Source: Christensenella sp. UBA4379
GTDB lineage: Bacteria; Bacillota; Clostridia; Christensenellales; Aristaeellaceae
Direction: 5' to 3'
Length of the DNA: 27,509 nucleotides
Assembly: GCA_002391225.1 (NCBI GenBank)
Contig: DGRV01000039.1
Span: forward strand, 9,401-36,909
Part shown: piece after piece, positions 15,102 through 23,388 of the stretch
Numbering within the stretch: the stretch's first letter is position 1
How the letters are laid out: each line of letters begins with the position of its first letter
Position numbers and translations under genes: made by a program
Notes under the pieces: model-generated
Told to the model about the DNA's origin: nothing
The model's database searches: none
The model's input: only the letters and a program-made list of their open reading frames with translations

Positions 15102-16535
15102 CTATTCCACCGCGGCGGGCGTTTTCTGGTCCAGAGTGGCCAGCAGCTTTTGATCGCACTTTCGGTAGAAGGCCAGGCACAGGACCAGGGCCACGGCTTC
15201 CGCGATGGGGAAGCACCACCAGACGGCATAGACGCTGCCGGTCAGGCGGGCGATGAGCCAGGCCACGGGCAGCAGCACCACCAGCTGGCGGCAGATGCTG
15301 ACGATCATGCTGTAGGAGCCGCGGCCCACCGCCTGGAAGACCGTGGACAGGGTGATGCCGACGGCGGCGAAGAGGAAGCTCAGGCTGATCGTCCGCATCG
15401 CGACAACGCCGATCTCCGTCATGCGCGCGGTCAGCTCGCTCTCCGCTTCAGACTCGAAGATGGCCATCAGCTGGGCGGGGAAGATCAGGAACACCAGCAT
15501 CCCCACCAGCATGATCGAGCAGGCCCAGATCAGGGCCACCCGGATGCACTGATACACCCGCTGGCGGTTATGCGCGCCGAAATTGTAGCCGATGATGGCG
15601 ATGATGCCGTTGGACAGGCCGAAGACCGGCATAAAGATGAAGGACTGGAGCTTAAAATACACCGCCAGCACGTTGAGGGCGGCGTTGCTCTCGGCAAAGC
15701 CGGACAGGATCCCGTTCATGCCGATGTTCATCACCGAGCCGATGGACGCCATGACGGTGCTGGGGAAGCCCACCGCCACAATGGCGGAAAGGTCTCCGCG
15801 GTTGATGCGGAAGTCCTTCCGGTTCAGGCGCAGCTCCGGGTTTTTCTTCTGATTTAAGATCAGCCCGACGACCGCGGAGACCCACTGCCCGACCACCGTG
15901 GCGATGGCAGCGCCGGAGACGCCCATCTGCGGGAAGCCCAGGTAACCGAAAATCATGATCGGGTCCAGGATGATGTTCGTCAGCGCGCCGGACAGCTGGG
16001 ACAGCATGGAGGCCGGGGTATTGCCGGTGGACTGCAGCATGCGCTCAAAAAAGATGGCCACAAAAAGCCCAGAGCTGAACATGGTCACGATGGACAGGTA
16101 GTCCGTGCCCATGGACAGGATGCGGTCCGCGTTGGCGAGGTTGGGCGATACCACCGACCGCATCACCGCCCCCGCCGCGAACAGGCCGCCCAGCACAAAC
16201 AAAAGGCTTCCCAGCACCTCGATCAGCAGGCCGTTCCAGGAGGCGCGGCGCGCTCCGTTCGGGTCTCCCCCGCCCAGGCGGCGGCTGACCAGGCTGTTGA
16301 TGCCCGTGCCCATGCCGGTCGACAGGGCGATCATCAGCATCTGAAACGGCATGGCCAGGGACACGGCGGTCAGGCCGTTGGGGTCGAAGCGGGACACGAA
16401 GATGCTGTCCACCACATTATAGAGGGCCTGCACGAGCATCGACACCATGATCGGCATGCTCACCTTGGGCACCAGTTTGCCCATGGGCATCTCTCCCAGC
16501 ATCCGGGAGCGGTCATTTTGCTGCATGAATTTCAT
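15102..16535 (-). CDS. MATE-family multidrug/cation antiporter
   Basis: An integral membrane exporter of 477 residues, with the usual MATE length of about 450-480 and twelve predicted helices in two homologous halves. Landmarks include LVPKVSMPIMVSMLVQALYNVVDSIFVSR in helix 1, GMGTGINSLVSRRLGGGD in the first loop, and a C-terminal half with QSFIFMPVFGLSNGIIAIIGYNFGA. MATE proteins expel drugs or metabolites using Na+ or H+ gradients; the substrate is unknown. M1 at 16535 lies directly behind AAGGA but has AGGA six bases earlier; M4 at 16526 has AGGA at nine bases, so the true start may be either. Its promoter is at 16632-16660 and its leader contains a hairpin at 16558-16588. Confidence 0.95.
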   Translation of the reverse strand: MKFMQQNDRSRMLGEMPMGKLVPKVSMPIMVSMLVQALYNVVDSIFVSRFDPNGLTAVSLAMPFQMLMIALSTGMGTGINSLVSRRLGGGDPNGARRASWNGLLIEVLGSLLFVLGGLFAAGAVMRSVVSPNLANADRILSMGTDYLSIVTMFSSGLFVAIFFERMLQSTGNTPASMLSQLSGALTNIILDPIMIFGYLGFPQMGVSGAAIATVVGQWVSAVVGLILNQKKNPELRLNRKDFRINRGDLSAIVAVGFPSTVMASIGSVMNIGMNGILSGFAESNAALNVLAVYFKLQSFIFMPVFGLSNGIIAIIGYNFGAHNRQRVYQCIRVALIWACSIMLVGMLVFLIFPAQLMAIFESEAESELTARMTEIGVVAMRTISLSFLFAAVGITLSTVFQAVGRGSYSMIVSICRQLVVLLPVAWLIARLTGSVYAVWWCFPIAEAVALVLCLAFYRKCDQKLLATLDQKTPAAVE

Positions 16536-16557
16536 TCCTTTTCCTGATACTCATTTC

Positions 16558-16588
16558 AAGACAGGGCCGGAAGCCCCGGACCTGTCTT
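16558..16588. repeat. Leader hairpin before the MATE gene
   Basis: AAGACAGG (16558-16565) and CCTGTCTT (16581-16588) form an 8-bp stem with an inner CCGG/CCGG pairing. It lies in the MATE transcript leader about 25 bases before the start codon. No T-run follows on the minus strand, so it is not an obvious terminator. Confidence 0.5.
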
Positions 16589-16631
16589 CTGTTTCAACCT
16601 TCGCCGCCGCGCGGCCGCAAAAGGCCGGACC

Positions 16632-16660
16632 ATTATAGCAGAACAACCGATCCTTGGCAA
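16632..16660 (-). promoter_or_regulatory. Promoter of the MATE gene
   Basis: Minus strand TTGCCA (16655-16660), 17-base spacer, perfect TATAAT (16632-16637). It gives a leader of about 90 bases. Confidence 0.8.
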
Positions 16661-16741
16661 TGCCGCAGCCTGCCGAATGTAAATTTATGTCAAAATTTAA
16701 ATATATAGTGAACTATTTATTAAAAAATTATTAAGAAATTG

Positions 16742-16770
16742 TTGCATTTCTTCTCATCTTTTGTTATAAT
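16742..16770 (+). promoter_or_regulatory. Promoter of the secreted SH3b gene
   Basis: TTGCAT (16742-16747), 17-base spacer, TATAAT (16765-16770) with a TG one base upstream (extended -10), behind an AT-rich tract that could act as an UP element. Confidence 0.75.
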
Positions 16771-16776
16771 TTCCAC

Positions 16777-16947
16777 ATGAGAGCGGGAGATTTTCTCCAC
16801 ACCGGCAATTCGTGTCCTGAAAGCGGGACATGATCGTTCCACTTAAGAAGATCTTCGCCCAACTCCCCGAGCCGCCGCTGTTCCCTCTGAATCTCCGGGC
16901 CGCAGCGCGGACATCCCTGCTTTTGTTGAGTCAAACGGAGGTTTGTT
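16777..16947 (+). other. Long leader (about 170 bases) of the SH3b gene
   Basis: Between the predicted transcript start and the ATG lies a GC-rich leader with small inverted repeats, such as TGTCC and GGGACA around 16815-16831. I recognise no known riboswitch or T-box consensus. The rest of the 16536-16947 gap holds only the two divergent promoters and AT-rich sequence. Confidence 0.4.
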
Positions 16948-17655
16948 ATGAAACGATCCCTGAGAATGATGGCCGCGATTTCACTGGCGGTCCTGCTGCT
17001 TCCTCTCCTCTCCTGGACGGCCTTTGCCGCGGAGCTGGAAACCTTCAGCGCCCAGGAACTGGAAGAAAGGAAAATGACCATTTCGGTCTCCCAGGCGCAG
17101 CTGCGGGATGACCCGGTGGGCGGAAACGTCCTGACCACGCTGAAGAAAAAAACGACCGTTTACTTCATCGCCTCGGCTCACAGCGGCCTTTGGTATCGCG
17201 TTGCCACCAAGAACGGGCTGACCGGCTACATTTTCTGGGACGAGGCCAAATTCGTCCATAACCCCACTTCCCCGGAAATCAAGGAGCTGCTCTTCGACGA
17301 AGAAGAAATGAAGCAGCGGGTCATGAAGGTCACCGACAATTACGTCAACATGCGCGCCGGGATCGCCGGCACCAAGGGCCACAAGGAGATCGTGAACTAT
17401 CACAGCGGCCTGATGAACAACGAGACCGTCTACTGCATCGATCACAAAAAGAACTGGTACCTAGTCGTCCGGGCCAAGAAATCCAAGGACGACGGCCACC
17501 TGGTCGGCTGGGTGTACGGAGACTTCCTGGACAACTACTCCACCGACAAATGGAAGAAATACATCGGCGGCATCCCCGCCGACAAGGAAACCATCCGCAA
17601 GCTCCAATCCGACAAAACCGCCGCCAAAGTCATCCGGACCCTGGAAAACAGGTAA
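16948..17655 (+). CDS. Secreted protein with two SH3b-like domains
   Basis: 235 residues. Signal peptide MKRSLRMMAAISLAVLLLPL continues to predicted cleavage after AFA (residue 27). The first bacterial SH3-like unit is about residues 42-95 (the SVSQAQLRDDP start, ending LTGYIFWDEAKFV). The second is about 126-195 (VTDNYVNMRAGIAG start, ending LVGWVYGDFL). Both show the usual N-x-R segment after the first strand and the WY[RL]V and GW/GYxxxxF turns. SH3b units generally bind peptidoglycan or cell-wall peptides; no catalytic domain is present, so a wall-binding or sensing role is inferred. GGAGG at 16936-16940 supports the start. It is monocistronic and ends at a bidirectional terminator shared with the rnf operon. 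Related proteins occur at 25670-27265. Confidence 0.88.
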   Translation: MKRSLRMMAAISLAVLLLPLLSWTAFAAELETFSAQELEERKMTISVSQAQLRDDPVGGNVLTTLKKKTTVYFIASAHSGLWYRVATKNGLTGYIFWDEAKFVHNPTSPEIKELLFDEEEMKQRVMKVTDNYVNMRAGIAGTKGHKEIVNYHSGLMNNETVYCIDHKKNWYLVVRAKKSKDDGHLVGWVYGDFLDNYSTDKWKKYIGGIPADKETIRKLQSDKTAAKVIRTLENR

Positions 17656-17670
17656 AAACATATCAGTTTC

Positions 17671-17719
17671 AAAAAACCAGCCCCTTCCGTTCTGAACGAG
17701 CGGAAGGGGCTGGTTTTTT
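17671..17719. terminator. Bidirectional terminator between SH3b gene and rnf operon
   Basis: A perfect 19-bp stem, AAAAAACCAGCCCCTTCCG (17671-17689) with its complement (17701-17719), and an 11-base loop. A-run and T-run flank it on both strands, so it works for the plus-strand SH3b gene and the minus-strand rnfB end. Confidence 0.95.
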
Positions 17720-17774
17720 AGTTTTTGACAGTTCGCCTGAACCAACCGGTTCAAGGCTCAAAGCTAAATGCTGA

Positions 17775-18599
17775 TCATGCAACCACCTGGGCTTGGCCTC
17801 CAATCACGGTAATGCACCCGCGGGGGCAGACCTTGGCGCACTCGCCGCAGCGGGTGCACTTGGCGGTATCGATGCTGGCAAAGCCGTTGGCCACGTGGAT
17901 GGCGTCGTACTGGCAGGTCTTTTCGCAGCGCTTGCAGGCGATGCAGGCCTTCATGCAGGCCTCGACGGCAACACGGCCGGTGTCGCTGTTCTGGCAGCGG
18001 ACCAGGACGGTGGCGTCCTTGGGCACGACCGCGATGGCGTGGCGCGGGCAGGTCTTTTCGCACATGCCGCAGGCGACGCACTTGTTTTCATCGAACACGG
18101 CGATGCCGTTCTCGATCTTAATGGCGTCGAACTTGCAGACGTCCATGCAGTCGCCCAGGCCGACGCAGGAATAAGAGCACATCTTGGGGCCGCCCACCAT
18201 CTGGCTGGCCATCTGGCAGGAGCGGTAGCCGTCATAGTGATAGCGTTCCTTGGCGACGCCGTGCGCGCCCTGGCAGAGCAGACGGGCGACCTTGGGCTCG
18301 CTGGCTTCGGCGGTCACGCCCATGATTTCCGCGATGGCGTTCGCGGTCTTCGCCCCGCCGGCGGTGCAGCCGTTGACCGGGGCCGTGCCCGCGACGACGG
18401 CGGCGGCAAAGCCGTCGCAGCCGGGATAGCCGCAGGCGCCGCAGTTGGCGCCGGCGCAGGCCGCGCGGACCTTGACGACCCGCTCGTCCTGCTCCACGGC
18501 GAACTTCTTGTCCGCGATGTCCAGGATCAGGCCGAAGATCGCTCCGACCCCGCCCAGCGCCAGCAAAGCGTAAAGCACATGAATCCACTGAATTGTCAT
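17775..18599 (-). CDS. rnfB: Rnf complex subunit B, polyferredoxin
   Basis: The electron-entry subunit of the ion-pumping ferredoxin:NAD+ oxidoreductase, 274 residues. An N-terminal membrane helix (residues 5-28) is followed by the Fe-S domain with C53-x2-C56-x4-C61 and C78 (NCGACGYPGC). Four more cysteine clusters follow: C141/C145/C151/C155 (unusual spacing), C174/C177/C180/C184, C219/C222/C225/C229 and C248/C251/C254/C258. About five [4Fe-4S] clusters are therefore predicted, as in the long clostridial RnfB type. It accepts electrons from reduced ferredoxin. AGGAGG precedes the ATG, and the gene is last in the operon, 16 bases behind rnfA. The stop is followed after about 55 bases by a strong terminator. 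Confidence 0.96.
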   Translation of the reverse strand: MTIQWIHVLYALLALGGVGAIFGLILDIADKKFAVEQDERVVKVRAACAGANCGACGYPGCDGFAAAVVAGTAPVNGCTAGGAKTANAIAEIMGVTAEASEPKVARLLCQGAHGVAKERYHYDGYRSCQMASQMVGGPKMCSYSCVGLGDCMDVCKFDAIKIENGIAVFDENKCVACGMCEKTCPRHAIAVVPKDATVLVRCQNSDTGRVAVEACMKACIACKRCEKTCQYDAIHVANGFASIDTAKCTRCGECAKVCPRGCITVIGGQAQVVA

Positions 18600-18615
18600 C
18601 TGTACGCTTCCTCCT

Positions 18616-19206
18616 TTACTTGACCAGGCCCTGGAAGCCCATGAAGGCGATGGACATGAGACCGGCGGTGATCAGGCTGGACGGGAATCCCTTGAAGCTC
18701 TTGGGAATGTCGGAGGTTTCCAGGCGCTCGCGCACGCCCGCCATCAGGACGATGGCCAGCATGAAGCCCAGCGCGCCGAACACGCCGTTGCAGACGGATT
18801 CAAAGAGGTTGTAGTGGTTTTCCACGTTCATGATGGTAACGGCCAGCACCGCGCAATTGGTGGTGATCAGGGGCAGATAGATGCCCAGCGCGGAGTACAG
18901 GGACGGCATCGACTTTTTCATGAACATTTCCACGAACTGCACCAGGGCCGCGATGACCAGGATGAAGGCGATGGTCTGGAGGTATTCCAGCCCCAGCGCC
19001 ACCAGCAGCAGGTTCACGAAATAGGTGACCAGGGAGGCGATGCCCATGACGAAGGTGACCGCCAGGCCCATGCCGGTGGCCGTCTGCACCTTGCTGGAAA
19101 CGCCCAGGAAGGGGCAGCAGCCCAGGAAACGGGAGAAAATGAAGTTATTGCAGAGGATGCAGTTGACCATGAACAGGAAGAAGGAGCCGACGTCGGTAAT
19201 CCTCAT
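18616..19206 (-). CDS. rnfA: Rnf complex subunit A
   Basis: An integral membrane subunit of 196 residues with six predicted helices. NNFIFSRFLGCCPFLGVS near the start and LITTNCAVLAV in the middle carry the conserved cysteines that, with RnfE, hold an intramembrane iron-sulfur cluster in the Rnf/Nqr family. It forms part of the electron and ion path across the membrane. AGGAGG lies 8 bases before the ATG. It starts 3 bases after the rnfE stop, and rnfB follows 16 bases later. Confidence 0.96.
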   Translation of the reverse strand: MRITDVGSFFLFMVNCILCNNFIFSRFLGCCPFLGVSSKVQTATGMGLAVTFVMGIASLVTYFVNLLLVALGLEYLQTIAFILVIAALVQFVEMFMKKSMPSLYSALGIYLPLITTNCAVLAVTIMNVENHYNLFESVCNGVFGALGFMLAIVLMAGVRERLETSDIPKSFKGFPSSLITAGLMSIAFMGFQGLVK

Positions 19207-19209
19207 GAC

Positions 19210-19842
19210 TTATTCCTCCTTTCCGGCCTTGGCCTGACGGCGGGCGGTGATGGCGTTGATGATGCCCAGCACCAAGCCGTAGGTGATGAAGCCGCCGGGA
19301 GCCAGGACGAACAGCAGCATCGGCTGATAGGAAGCGCCCAGCAGGGAGATGCCGAAGACCGTGCCGTTGCCGATCAGCTCGCGGATGATGCCGATCAGGG
19401 TGATCGAGCAAGTGAAGCCCAGGCCCATGCCCAGGCCGTCCACCGCGGAGATCACCGGGCCGTTCTTGCTGGCGAAGGCTTCCGCCCGGGCCAGGATGAT
19501 GCAGTTGACCACGATCAGGGGGATAAACAGGCCCAGCGCGTCGTACAGGGAGGGCAGGAAGGCCTGCATGACCATCTGCACGATGGTAACGAAGGTGGCG
19601 ATGATGACAATGAAAGCGGGGATACGGGCCTTGTCCGGAATGAGCTTGCGGACGCAGGACACCACGAAGTTGGAGCAGACCAGCACGAAGGTGGCTGCCA
19701 GCCCCATGCCGATGCCGTTGATGGCCGAGGTCGTGACCGCGAGGGTCGGACAGGTGCCCAGCACCAGGCGGAAGGTCGGGTTCTCGTTGAGGACGCCGTT
19801 GATAAACACGCCGCGCATGGTCGGCTTATTGGATTCAGCCAT
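19210..19842 (-). CDS. rnfE: Rnf complex subunit E
   Basis: The membrane partner of RnfA, 210 residues. NPTFRLVLGTCPTLAVTTSA and PLIVVNCIILARAE contain the two conserved cysteines matching those of RnfA in inverted topology. Six helices are predicted, and a basic C-terminus (TARRQAKAGKEE) points to the cytoplasm. The start overlaps the end of rnfD by 8 bases and has GGAGG before it, so translation is coupled. Confidence 0.96.
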   Translation of the reverse strand: MAESNKPTMRGVFINGVLNENPTFRLVLGTCPTLAVTTSAINGIGMGLAATFVLVCSNFVVSCVRKLIPDKARIPAFIVIIATFVTIVQMVMQAFLPSLYDALGLFIPLIVVNCIILARAEAFASKNGPVISAVDGLGMGLGFTCSITLIGIIRELIGNGTVFGISLLGASYQPMLLFVLAPGGFITYGLVLGIINAITARRQAKAGKEE

Positions 19843-20773
19843 TCTGTTTCACCTCCCCATAAACCTTGCGTTTGAGTGAACGGTCCAGAAGCGGGGTCAC
19901 GATGTTCATGATCAGGATCGCGTAGGTCACGCCCTCGGGATAGTTGCCGTAGTTGCGGATCAGCACCACGAGGATACCCGCGCCCACGCCGAAGATGGCC
20001 TGGCCGACCTTCAGCATCGGGGTGGTGACATAGTCCGTGGCCATGAAGACAGTGCCGAAGAGGACGCCGCCAGACAGGACGGCCGTCAGCGGATCCTTGC
20101 CCAGGATCCAGCTCATCAGGGCGACGGTGCCCAGCATGCAGACCGGGATCTGCCAGCGGATCACGCCGCGGATCAGGAGATAGATCAGGCCCAGCAAAAC
20201 CGCGATCTTGCAGGTTTCGCCGATGGCGCCGGCGATGTTGCCCATCAGGAGGTTGCGGATGTCAGCCACCGGGGCCACCAGGGGGGTGGCCGAGGTAATG
20301 GCGTCCACGCTGGATTCAAACAGGCCGAAGGTCAGCGTCCGTTCGGGTACCAGGGCCTTGGTCATGTAAGAGGGCCAGCTGGTCAGCAGGACCGCGCGGG
20401 CGGCCAGGGCCGGGTTCAGGAAGTTGTGGCCGATGCCGCCGAAGAGCTGCTTGACGATGATAATGGCGAACACGCTGCCGATGGCCGGCACCCAGACCGG
20501 CACGGTGGCCGGCATATTGAGGCCGATCAGCAGGCCTGTGACCGCCGCGGAAAAGTCGTTCAGGCGGATCGGCTTTTTCATCAGCCGCTGCCAGACATAC
20601 TCGCTCAACACCGCGCAGGCGGTCGATACCAGCAGGATCCACAGCGCCTTGAGGCCGTAGAAATACAGGGAAGCCGCGACAGCCGGGCAGAGCGCGATGA
20701 GCACGTCCCGCATCAGGCTCGGCGTATCCTGTCTGCTTCTGAGATGAGGACCGGTGGAAATATGAAGCGCCAT
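19835..20773 (-). CDS. rnfD: Rnf complex subunit D, covalent-FMN membrane subunit
   Basis: 312 residues, a polytopic membrane protein of the RnfD/NqrB family. The flavin attachment motif is DAITSATPLVAP, with T163 the expected FMN-bearing threonine (phosphodiester link made by ApbE). GGIGHNFLNPALAARA is another family landmark. It passes electrons between RnfG and the rest of the complex. It starts 3 bases after the rnfC stop with GGGGGTG as ribosome binding site, and overlaps rnfE by 8 bases. Confidence 0.96.
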   Translation of the reverse strand: MALHISTGPHLRSRQDTPSLMRDVLIALCPAVAASLYFYGLKALWILLVSTACAVLSEYVWQRLMKKPIRLNDFSAAVTGLLIGLNMPATVPVWVPAIGSVFAIIIVKQLFGGIGHNFLNPALAARAVLLTSWPSYMTKALVPERTLTFGLFESSVDAITSATPLVAPVADIRNLLMGNIAGAIGETCKIAVLLGLIYLLIRGVIRWQIPVCMLGTVALMSWILGKDPLTAVLSGGVLFGTVFMATDYVTTPMLKVGQAIFGVGAGILVVLIRNYGNYPEGVTYAILIMNIVTPLLDRSLKRKVYGEVKQNG

Positions 20774-20776
20774 CCC

Positions 20777-22108
20777 TTACACCCCCTTCTTCTGCTGCGC
20801 GATGATCTGTTCACGCGCGTTCTTGATGGAAGACATGATCCAGCGCCTGGAGGGGCAGATGTAGGAACAGCTGGAGCAGAGAATGCAGTCCATGATGTGG
20901 TTTGCCTGAGCCGCCTTCAGGTCGTTCATGTCACACAGGTTCTTGAGCTTGAAGGGATTCAGGTGCATCGGGCAGACCTCCACGCAGCGGCTGCAGCGGA
21001 TGCAGGGGCTTTCCTCCATGGAGGTGGCTTCCTTCTGGGACAGCACGACGATGCCGCCGGTGGTCTTGGTGACGGAAACCGTCTCGCTGGGGGCGGCGAT
21101 GCCGGTCATGGTGCCGCCGGAGATGATCTTGCCGGGCTCCTCGACGGTGTAGCCGCCGCAGGCGCCGATGGCGTCCAGGAAGATGGTGCCGATCCTAAGC
21201 AGCAGGTTCGAGGGCTCCCGCACCCGGCCGGTGACGGTCGTGATGCGCTCCACCAGGGGACGGCCGTCGATCACGGCGTCCGCCACGGCGGCGGCTGTGC
21301 CGACGTTCATCACGATGCACCCGGCGTCCGCCGGAAGCTTGCCGGAGGGAACCTCCCGCCCGGTAATCGCCTTGATGATCTGCTTTTCAGCGCCCTGGGG
21401 GTATTTGGCCCGGAGCGCCACGACGTGGACGCCCTTGCGGCCGGCGGCGGCCTTCGAGATGGCGGCGATCGCGTCCCGCTTGTTGTCCTCGATGGCGATG
21501 TAGCCGGTCTCCACGTTGGCGGCCCGCATGGCGGCGCGCAGTCCGTCCACCACCTTGCCGGGATATTCCAGCATCAGCCGGTGGTCGGCGTTCAGGAAGG
21601 TCTCGCACTCCGCGCCGTTCAGGATCACCGTGTCCACCTTTTTGTCCGGCGGGACGGAGAGCTTGAAGTGGGTGGGAAAGCCGGCGCCGCCCATGCCGCA
21701 GATGCCGGCGGCCTGGATGGCGGGGAGGATGGCGGCGGGGTCGCAGGTCTCGACGTTGCCCAGACCCTTGAGCTCCACCCATTCATCCTGGAAGTCGTTC
21801 TCAATCGTGATGCAGGGAGAGGTGCGGGCGCCCAGCTGCTGGACATTTCCCACTTCCTTGACCGTGCCGGACACGGAGGCGTGGACCGGAACGCCGCGGG
21901 GGCCAACCCCTTCAGCGATGACCTGGCCCATCAGCACCCGGTCGCCCTTCTTGACCACGGGGGTGGAGGGCGGCGCGGCAATATGCATGTTCAGCGGGAT
22001 GCAGACCGTCTCAGACACATAAGGCTTGACAGGCTTATTGTCAGTCAGCGGCTTTCCCTGATGGAGACCGGGCAGCGGATGAACACCGCCCCGAAACGTT
22101 TTGCTCAT
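20777..22108 (-). CDS. rnfC: Rnf complex subunit C, NADH/FMN-binding iron-sulfur subunit
   Basis: The peripheral cytoplasmic subunit that reduces NAD+, 443 residues from the ATG at 22108. That start has AGGTGG (22118-22123) at 8 bases; a GTG four codons upstream lies inside this site and is rejected. The N-terminal barrel-sandwich part (FRGGVHPLPGL) is followed by the nucleotide/flavin domain with GICGMGGAGFPTHFKL, as in NuoF and RnfC. Two [4Fe-4S] motifs lie at the C-terminus, C369/C372/C375/C379 and C408/C411/C414/C418. It lies 20 bases behind the giant rnfG and 3 bases before rnfD. Confidence 0.96.
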   Translation of the reverse strand: MSKTFRGGVHPLPGLHQGKPLTDNKPVKPYVSETVCIPLNMHIAAPPSTPVVKKGDRVLMGQVIAEGVGPRGVPVHASVSGTVKEVGNVQQLGARTSPCITIENDFQDEWVELKGLGNVETCDPAAILPAIQAAGICGMGGAGFPTHFKLSVPPDKKVDTVILNGAECETFLNADHRLMLEYPGKVVDGLRAAMRAANVETGYIAIEDNKRDAIAAISKAAAGRKGVHVVALRAKYPQGAEKQIIKAITGREVPSGKLPADAGCIVMNVGTAAAVADAVIDGRPLVERITTVTGRVREPSNLLLRIGTIFLDAIGACGGYTVEEPGKIISGGTMTGIAAPSETVSVTKTTGGIVVLSQKEATSMEESPCIRCSRCVEVCPMHLNPFKLKNLCDMNDLKAAQANHIMDCILCSSCSYICPSRRWIMSSIKNAREQIIAQQKKGV

Positions 22109-22128
22109 AGCTGTTACCACCTTTCCGC

Positions 22129-23388
22129 TTACTGAGCCTGTGCCAAGGCTTCGTTCACCGCGGCCACGATCGCATTGCTGCTCGTCGTCGCGCCGGTCAC
22201 GGCGTCGATCCCCTCGACCGGGGCGGCCTTGCCGGCGAACTGGTTCAGGAAATCTTCGTTATTGACCATGGCCAGGAAGGGCTTATCGTTTTCGCTGTCG
22301 CTCTCCCCCAGGGTCACCGCCTTTACCGTGCCTTCCTCGTTCAGCGTGACCGTCACCGGGAAGGAGCCCGTCAGGCCCTTTGCCGATACCGTAATGCCTT
22401 CGGCGGCGGGAGCTTCCTCCGCCGGGGCTTCTTTTTCTTCTTCTTTAGATGCTTCCGCAGCGGGGGCGGCGGCTTCGTTCACCGCAGCCACGATGGCGTT
22501 GCTGCTCGTCGTCGCGCCGGTCACGGCGTCGATCCCTTCGACCGGGGCGGCCTTGCCGGCGAACTGGCCCAGGAAGGCCTCGTTATTGACCATGGCCAGG
22601 AAGGCCTTGTCATTTTCACTGTCGCTCTCCCCCAGGGTCACGGCCTTCACCGTGCCGTCCTCGTTCAGCGCGACTGTCACCGGGAAGGAGCCCGTCAGAC
22701 CCTTCGCCGATACCGTAATCCCTTCGGCGGCGGGAGCTTCCTCCGCCGGGGCTTCTTTTTCTTCTTCTTTGGGTGCTTCCGCAGCGGGAGCGGCGGAGGC
22801 GGCGGCTTCGTTCACCGCGGCAACGATGGCGTTGCTGCTCGTCGTCGCGCCAGTCACGGCGTCGATCCCTTCGACCGGGGCGGCCTGACCGGCGAACTGA
22901 CCCAGGAAGGCCTCGTTGTTGACCATGGCCAGGAAGGCCTTGTCGTTCTCGCTGTCGCTCTCCCCCAGGGTCACGGCCTTCACCGTACCGTCGTCGTTCA
23001 GCGCGACCGTCACCGGGAAGGAACCCGTCAGGCCCTTCGCCGACACCGTAACACCTTCGGCGGCGGGAGCTTCCTCCGCCGGGGCTTCTTTTTCTTCTTC
23101 TTTGGGTGCTTCGGCCGCGGGAGCGGCAGAGGCGGCGGCTTCGTTCACCGCGGCTACGATCGCGTTGCTGCTCGTCGTCGCGCCGGTTACGGCGTCGATC
23201 CCCTCGACCGGGGCGGCCTTGCCGGCGAACTGGTTCAGGAAAACCTCGTTATTGACCATGGCCAGGAAGGGCTTGTCGTTCTCGCTGTCGCTCTCCCCCA
23301 GGGTCACGGCTTTCACCGTGCCGTCGTCGTTCAGTACGACCGTCACCGGGAAGGAGCCCGTCAGGCCCTTCGCCGACACCGTAATCCC
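22129..23388 (-). repeat. Four tandem copies of a 324-333 bp FMN-domain repeat
   Basis: In transcription order the units are 23388-23056, 23055-22723, 22722-22399 and 22398-22129 (the last lacks the linker). The core of units 2 and 3 differs at about three residues in 80, indicating recent duplication or ongoing homogenisation. The unit-to-unit step of the flavin motif is 111, 111 and 108 residues. Confidence 0.95.

Noticed and set aside
16764..17138. 124-codon minus-strand frame across the SH3b leader, with a CPRC motif
   Set aside because: It is antisense to the promoter and start of a well-supported gene and has no ribosome site.
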